From NCBI GenBank assembly GCA_964418325.1, contig CAYQLC010000002.1, positions 1 to 64,000 of the forward strand: 64,000 nt of DNA, written 5' to 3'. The position numbers were made by a program, and so were the translations under genes. Position 1 is the stretch's first letter; each line of letters opens with the position of its first letter. The DNA comes from IMCC26077 sp964418325 (GTDB lineage Bacteria; Actinomycetota; Actinomycetes; Nanopelagicales; Nanopelagicaceae). Of the stretch, positions 60,804 to 64,000 are shown in pieces. Below the pieces are notes generated by a model. The model saw only the letters and a list, made by a program, of their open reading frames with translations, made no database searches and was not told the origin of the DNA.

Positions 60804-61723
60804 TGAGTAAATCTCTCGTCATCGCGCAGAACAATGCCACGAGCCCATTCATTACCTGACATGCGTCGCTTACCTGCCGGCTGCACTTCAGTGAGCCTAA
60901 TCCACCCGTTCCCAGTCGCGACGAAAAGCTCATCCTTCTCGGTGTGCATCAATCCTGGCTCGCTATGAGGGAAAGTTTTTTCATCGGATTCTGCCCGATG
61001 GACGATAAATCGCTCCCCTCGAAAAGTGGTCCAAGCGCTCGGCGCTGGATTAAATGCGCGAATGCGAGCGAGAACCTTCTCTCTCGCCTGGGACCAATCA
61101 ATCCGGGCTTCATCGCTGGAGATTTTTGGCGCAATTGGCACCGCTCCCTCGTATGACTCCTGAGTAATCGGCGTTAAACCAGTTCCAATCTGTCGAAGAA
61201 GCGGGAGAACTTCTCGGGCTGCCTGACTGACCAATTCCTGCCAAACCTCTCCAGTGGTCATGCCAGTGATATCTATCGCTGCGCTTCGGTGGAAGGTCGG
61301 ACCGGTATCCATCCCTCGCTCGAGTCGAAAGAGCGTGTATCCAATCCTGGTAGCTCCAGAGGCAATCAGGCGTTGAACCGGTGCGGCGCCCCTAGCTTCA
61401 GGTAAGTGTGAAAAATGAATATTTACCCATCCACATTTAGGCAGAGTGAGTAGATTCTCAGGAATCAAATGTCCGAAGGCAACCACCAGGACCAAGTCAA
61501 CTTTCGCAAGCAGCGGTTCAAGGGAACTTAAGTCACCGTCCTCGAAGACTAAAAGATCATGAGAGTGCGCCCATTGACTCACTGGGGACAATATCGGCGT
61601 GCCACTTCTTCCCTGAGCTTTTGGTGGATTGGTAATTACTGCCACAATCTCAAGATCGCTTTGACGAATCTCATCGAATATCGGTAGCACTAACGATGGT
61701 GTTCCCGCAAGAATAACTCGCAC
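60800..61723 (-). CDS. fmt: Methionyl-tRNA formyltransferase
   Basis: Fmt formylates initiator tRNA. The 307-residue protein shows MRVILAGTPSLVLPIFDEI, VVAFGHLIPENLL, the catalytic VNIHFSHLPEARGAAPVQRL (Asn, His), RLERGMDTGP, and a C-terminal OB-like domain starting near RIRAFNPAPSAWT. Family members usually read HxSLLPRYRGAAP, so SHLPEARGAAP is a mild variant. It shares one base with def upstream. Confidence 0.94.
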   Translation of the reverse strand: MRVILAGTPSLVLPIFDEIRQSDLEIVAVITNPPKAQGRSGTPILSPVSQWAHSHDLLVFEDGDLSSLEPLLAKVDLVLVVAFGHLIPENLLTLPKCGWVNIHFSHLPEARGAAPVQRLIASGATRIGYTLFRLERGMDTGPTFHRSAAIDITGMTTGEVWQELVSQAAREVLPLLRQIGTGLTPITQESYEGAVPIAPKISSDEARIDWSQAREKVLARIRAFNPAPSAWTTFRGERFIVHRAESDEKTFPHSEPGLMHTEKDELFVATGNGWIRLTEVQPAGKRRMSGNEWARGIVLRDDERFTQ

Positions 61724-62268
61724 TAGAAACCTAAACCTCCGGTGGAATGGGGAGAGATTCTAATTTCTGGCATTTGCATTCCGAACCAATCGCTCTCTTT
61801 AATATCACGAAGCGCCTGTTTCCGAGTTTGATTATCTAGTCGATCTACAAAAAGTATTCCGTTGAGGTGATCAGTTTCATGTTGGAAAATTCGTGCAAGT
61901 AATTCTTCTCCTTTAAGTTGAATGGGCTCGCCATGCATCGTAAAACCATCAGCTATCACGGAGAAAGCTCTTTTGCAGTTGTATGCCAAGCCAGGAATTG
62001 ATAGACACCCTTCGTCTCCCTCTTGTTCCTCCACCCCCAACGTCAGTATCGGATTGATGAGATGCCCCACTTCATCATCTATTGACCAGGTAAAAACGCG
62101 AAGCGAAACCCCAATTTGAGGGGCGGCCAATCCAGCGCCAGGGGCGGCTAACATAGTGTCAGTAAGATCTTGAACAAGCTGTCGGATTTCTTTATCGAAA
62201 TGATCAACTTCTACGGCTCGCGTTGCCAATACAGGATCCCCAAATAGCCGTATTGGTTGAATCGCCAT
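61723..62268 (-). CDS. def: Peptide deformylase
   Basis: Def removes the N-formyl group of nascent proteins. Motif 1 is APGAGLAAPQIGVSLR, motif 2 EGCLSIPGLAYN carries the metal Cys, and motif 3 FQHETDHLNGILFVDRL is the HExxH-type site. It has 181 residues, typical. TAAGAT lies six bases before the ATG, so def, fmt and rsmB seem to have a leaderless first gene, separate from priA. Confidence 0.95.
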   Translation of the reverse strand: MAIQPIRLFGDPVLATRAVEVDHFDKEIRQLVQDLTDTMLAAPGAGLAAPQIGVSLRVFTWSIDDEVGHLINPILTLGVEEQEGDEGCLSIPGLAYNCKRAFSVIADGFTMHGEPIQLKGEELLARIFQHETDHLNGILFVDRLDNQTRKQALRDIKESDWFGMQMPEIRISPHSTGGLGF

Positions 62269-62285
62269 AGCGAAATCTTACCTTC

Positions 62286-64000
62286 CTAAATCGATACTGG
62301 GTCGACTTTCACTCGAGCCATTGGAGCCCCTGAGGCAGACTGCGAAGCAACGCGCCCAAAGATCTCTTGTACCACTGGGAGAGGTTGATGGCTCACAATC
62401 CGAATTAGAGCAGCGCTCTCCCCTAGTTCATTTCTTTGCGAATTGGAGACCAACACGTAATCAGGCAGATTTCTTACAATTTGAGATACGGCCGCATACT
62501 CGCCAGAAATTTCAATAGTCTTAACAGCCGGCGGAAGATTTAATCTCTTTCGCTCTTCCAACTCATTAACTGCTGCCCCGATTGGATTCCAGCGGATTAA
62601 CGCTTGAAGAGTTGGATGAGAAGTTTCGGTATCAACAAACAATGTTCCATTCTTCCGGAGCAAGGTAGCTAGTGCAAACCATCGATTTCTCGCATCAACA
62701 TCTGCATCAAGGGTTGCTCGTTCAAGAGCAAGGTTGGAGTTGACTACCGCTATTGCGCTGTAACCTAAATCTGCGATTGGTTCGGACCCTGGCGTTGCGA
62801 CAACGAGTACTGATTCATTCTCAAGTGTGAATAACCGGTGATCCCTATTCGAAAAGAGTATTTTTTGGTTAGGCAGCGATTTTCCTAATTCTTCGACAAC
62901 TCGTAAATCTCCAATTTGGTTATTTCGCAACTCTCGTCGTGAACAATAAGGACAGACCCACCCATGAATAACCGAGCGACAGATAATACATTCTGGAGAG
63001 CTTGCCGCTTGGGGCAATATCAGTTTTCCACCACATTGGCATAGCGCTCGATTGCGACAGAAGCTGCAAGCAAGTGACTGGATATACCCTCGAATCGGAA
63101 CTTGAACCAAAACTGGTCCATTCAACAAACCTGCTCGAATGATGCGCCAAGCTTTGGTGGATAGCCGACCACTCTCTTGCGGGGTATTTCGATCTTCTAT
63201 TCCCACCACGGAAATGGTCCGTGCTTGGTTAGGCCTCGGGGATTCTTCAAGAACCCTGAGGTATCTTCGTTCAACATAAAGAGCGCATTGAATTGAAGGT
63301 GAATACCCCGCAACTATGAGATGAGCCATCTCAATATTAGCCCGCATTATGGCTACCTCTCGCGAATGAAAATAGGGCGAGCGTTGTTCGGAATGGCTAA
63401 CGCTTGCCTCATCCCACAGGAGGATTAAGTCGAGATTCTTTACGGGAAGAAATAGTGATCCGCGCACCCCGAGAATCACTATTTGTTCTGAGTTGAGAAC
63501 CTCGAGAAAGGTGGATTCGCGCTGCGCACGCGGCATTTGCGAGTGCCATTTCACAATTTTTCTATTATGTACATTTGGCTCTGAAAGTAATTTTTTCCAC
63601 AGTCTTTCCACCTCTGCAAAATCTGGAAGAACAACCAGAGCACTTCGTGAAGATTGCCTAATGAATTCCGCCAACATGAAAAAAGGATCAGCGCCTGCTG
63701 TCGGCGACCAGTAAGCACGAATCTGTTTATCTTGCGAGGGTTGATGAGAAAGTGCATCCCAAAAGGAAGCTGGGTAGGAAGATTGGACCTGCGAATTTAC
63801 GGTGGACACCTTTGGCACTACTTGCTCCTGATTAGTTATCGCCGCATCGCTAAGAGGCGCCATTTGTTGTACCTGCTTGGAGAAGGTAGGAAGTGCAAAG
63901 CGCAAGACATCCCACCGTGTTCCGCCGTAATATTTTCGAACTTCATCACAAAGTGTAAGAATGTTCTTTGAAACAAGAGGAAACGGTCTGACTACCTCCG
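62286..64000 (-). CDS. priA: Primosomal protein N' (PriA), actinobacterial type, 5' end beyond window
   Basis: The frame stays open to the right edge, upstream of the TTG at 63905, reading RPFPLVSKNILTLCDEVRKY and then RWDVLRFALP, a known PriA segment. The N-terminal DNA-binding domain is therefore cut by the window. The helicase core is degenerate: Walker A is replaced by YWSPTAGADP and the DEAH box reads WDEA. Zinc cysteines remain in CSFCRNRALCQCGG and CIICRSVIHGWVCPYC. Actinobacterial PriA is thought to lack helicase activity and to act as a loading scaffold. At least 571 residues are present. Confidence 0.9.
   Translation of the reverse strand, partial: EVVRPFPLVSKNILTLCDEVRKYYGGTRWDVLRFALPTFSKQVQQMAPLSDAAITNQEQVVPKVSTVNSQVQSSYPASFWDALSHQPSQDKQIRAYWSPTAGADPFFMLAEFIRQSSRSALVVLPDFAEVERLWKKLLSEPNVHNRKIVKWHSQMPRAQRESTFLEVLNSEQIVILGVRGSLFLPVKNLDLILLWDEASVSHSEQRSPYFHSREVAIMRANIEMAHLIVAGYSPSIQCALYVERRYLRVLEESPRPNQARTISVVGIEDRNTPQESGRLSTKAWRIIRAGLLNGPVLVQVPIRGYIQSLACSFCRNRALCQCGGKLILPQAASSPECIICRSVIHGWVCPYCSRRELRNNQIGDLRVVEELGKSLPNQKILFSNRDHRLFTLENESVLVVATPGSEPIADLGYSAIAVVNSNLALERATLDADVDARNRWFALATLLRKNGTLFVDTETSHPTLQALIRWNPIGAAVNELEERKRLNLPPAVKTIEISGEYAAVSQIVRNLPDYVLVSNSQRNELGESAALIRIVSHQPLPVVQEIFGRVASQSASGAPMARVKVDPVSI

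Overview
This window is core chromosome from an uncultured actinobacterium with middling GC content. The evidence is the mycothiol ligase MshC, the FHA regulator GarA, FtsR-type MerR regulators, the PafBC–TatAC–HelY block, an actinobacterial PriA without a Walker A motif, and gene order that matches several Mycobacterium tuberculosis blocks. The moderate GC, very tight gene packing and short intergenic regions fit a streamlined aquatic lineage such as Nanopelagicales, but that placement is inference. Four runs of exactly 100 N mark a draft scaffold. Two of them are flanked by identical 55-nt copies, so they look like k-mer overlaps between contigs rather than missing DNA.

Layout. Bases 1-101 hold the 3' end of a 5S rRNA and its terminator. 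Bases 144-16876 (+) follow the Rv1691-Rv1713 order: a TPR-like protein, an OB-fold protein, a phasin-like basic protein, a 48-residue conserved protein, tlyA, nadK, recN, pyrG, ald, xerD, parA with a ribbon-helix-helix-like partner, scpA, scpB, rluB, an AT-rich repeat-bearing spacer, then aroH, tyrA, cmk and der. A tRNA-Pro abuts pgsA. Next comes the Rv1826-Rv1832-like glycine-cleavage and GarA block: gcvH, garA, ftsR, a bifunctional nuclease, a small membrane protein, a second MerR gene and gcvP. Bases 23876-32945 (-) carry lnt, a 5'-3' exonuclease, helY, a diacylglycerol-kinase-like gene, tatC, tatA, pafC and pafB. Bases 32982-46348 hold a cyclophilin lipoprotein, trmI, a RecB-like nuclease, a HAD phosphatase, metH, PAC2, mshC with three conserved companions, an aldo-keto reductase, a DUF5703 protein and an M20 peptidase. 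Then come tRNA-Leu, a quinone reductase, apt, an ABC-F ATPase, an alcohol dehydrogenase, DUF554, uppP, a YczE-like protein, an AzgA-type purine permease, ung, an ABC ATPase, serB, hisG, hisE, rpe, rsmB, fmt, def and a priA cut by the right edge.

Themes. Translation and RNA modification, chromosome segregation and repair, nucleotide and one-carbon metabolism, and envelope biogenesis dominate. I found no insertion sequence, prophage, CRISPR array or defence island. No gene-free stretch exceeds 300 bases; the longest is 13086-13372. The most informative signals are regulatory and architectural. Many first genes of transcription units appear leaderless, with a TANNNT box 6-8 nt before the start codon. 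Four divergent pairs share back-to-back promoters in only 23-36 bp. The pup-proteasome genes usually found between trmI and pafB are absent from that interval, which holds one cyclophilin gene instead.
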